From: Moorella sp. E308F
GTDB lineage: Bacteria; Bacillota; DSM-521; Neomoorellales; Neomoorellaceae
Reading direction: 5' to 3'
Assembly: GCF_006538365.1 (NCBI RefSeq)
Contig: NZ_BJKN01000002.1
Coordinates: forward strand, 269,276 to 333,275
DNA: 64,000 nucleotides
Position numbers and translations under genes: made by a program
Notes under the pieces: generated by a model
Told to the model about the DNA's origin: nothing
Seen by the model: the letters and a program-made list of their open reading frames with translations, nothing else
The model's database searches: none
In this document: positions 63,520 to 64,000 of the stretch, in pieces
Layout of the letters: the number at the start of each line of letters is the position of its first letter
Numbering within the stretch: the stretch's first letter is position 1

Positions 63520-63620
63520 CCTCGCCCTGGCAAGGACTGTATGCCCAGACCTATAGCTGCCAAGGTGCCGAAGGCCTGGGAAAGGACCGCAAAACTGGCG
63601 AGAAAGGTCCAATAGTTCAT
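63513..63620 (-). CDS. 35-residue membrane peptide
   Basis: ATG 63620 overlaps the TGA of the upstream reading frame (ATGA), and its own TAG overlaps the ATG of the next gene. The product starts MNYWTFLASFAVLSQAFG and is one hydrophobic helix followed by a short PGRGW tail. Size and topology resemble small membrane peptides (holin- or toxin-like), but no family is recognised. The double overlap with its neighbours is the main evidence that it is real. Confidence 0.5.
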   Translation of the reverse strand: MNYWTFLASFAVLSQAFGTLAAIGLGIQSLPGRGW

Positions 63621-63937
63621 ATTGCGGTCGATTCCCGGGCCTTTCTTGGGCTTACAAAACCGGAAGCAGACCGCATGGCAGCTTTAAATAGCATACCGGT
63701 CGTGCACTTTTCCCCGTTCTCGAAGGCTGCCTCGTCCGCGCTTGCGTTAAATGACACGAAAACCTTAGGATCGTAACTCTCGACGAGCTCGAAAACCGCG
63801 TTCTTTTATATCTTTTAGACTGGTCAATACCTTGTTTTCGCCTGGTCTTAAACTCCGTACCGGGGGAGCGGCTTTTCTTCCCACCGGTGTTCGAGCAAAG
63901 GCGCCTTGAAACAGTAAACGGTTACCTGATACCTCAT
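63617..63937 (-). pseudogene. Frameshifted or misassembled unknown gene
   Basis: ATG 63937, 9-10 bases after AGGAAGG, opens a coding-like frame (MRYQVTVYCFKAPL, HRWEEKPLPRY) that stops at TAA after 29 codons. A coding-like segment (SLRPGENKVLTSLKDI) continues in another frame, and the first frame then resumes (NAVFELVESYDPKVF, GEKCTTGMLFKAAM) to a TGA coupled to the next gene. One missing base near 63857 and one extra A in the A-run near 63804 would restore a single frame of about 107 codons. It is either a decayed gene or a sequence error. No family recognised. Confidence 0.5.
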
Positions 63938-64000
63938 CCGGTATGAACCTTCCTAAATAGAATTCTCAACCCAGAAGACTTTACCTTATATTTTACTGAG

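Overview
The window looks like a chromosomal segment of a thermophilic, anaerobic, spore-forming Firmicute very close to Moorella (acetogenic Clostridia). This rests on the GC-rich coding style with many GTG/TTG starts, strong AGGAGG-type ribosome binding sites, sporulation-linked genes (SpoVK-type ATPase), a complete anaerobic cobalamin pathway, B12-dependent ribonucleotide reductase, and the order miaB-mutS-mutL-miaA-hfq-spoVK-lexA. The genus call is an inference from gene content; I could not run a comparison. I see no insertion sequence, CRISPR array, rRNA or prophage.

Layout, left to right. Positions 1-8063 hold the 3' part of an FtsH-like protease, thpR, recA-recX, rny, an uncharacterised gene, ymdB, a PHP phosphoesterase and a small coiled-coil gene: a recombination and RNA-turnover neighbourhood. 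Positions 8060-25441 are a cobalamin operon: sigma-A promoter, B12 riboswitch with terminator, then cobU, cbiD, E, T, L, F, G, H, J, X, C, P(cobQ), B, A, cobT, cobS, a PduX-like kinase gene, cobD, cobC and a small HTH gene before a terminator. Most junctions overlap or are a few bases long. Positions 25533-29244 carry guaB, a DUF362 ferredoxin-like protein, a PPC/DUF296 protein and a bifunctional-nuclease family protein. Positions 29242-39928 carry miaB, mutS, mutL, miaA, hfq, a DUF1540 protein, a SpoVK-like ATPase, a PLP enzyme of the aluminium-resistance family and lexA on the minus strand.

Positions 40000-44400 are more accessory: a 2Fe-2S protein, two tiny genes, a solitary Dam-type methylase, tRNA-Glu, nfo and a drug/metabolite transporter. 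Then come a polar amino-acid ABC transporter, a secreted protein with a two-component system, tRNA-Gln, gltX, a glycosyltransferase, a HAD protein, a CBS-ACT protein, an intein-containing nrdJ behind DnaA-box-like repeats, an orphan histidine kinase, a UPF0182 membrane protein, ddl, a second PHP protein, tRNA-Trp, and a coupled cluster of three small unknown genes running in from the right edge.

The most interesting signal is a pair of about 240-255 nt noncoding elements, one before recA (1734-1974) and one inside the cobalamin operon between cbiL and cbiF (12082-12336). Their primary sequences differ, but they share one architecture: a 15-17 bp perfect closing helix, a GGA/GAA-type internal loop, a short P2 helix preceded on its 3' strand by CCNGA, a GTA bulge on the 5' strand, and a CGAGCAA motif beside an inner GC helix. 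They look like two dispersed members of one structured RNA family. HEARO/omega-type RNAs are one candidate identity, which I could not test.
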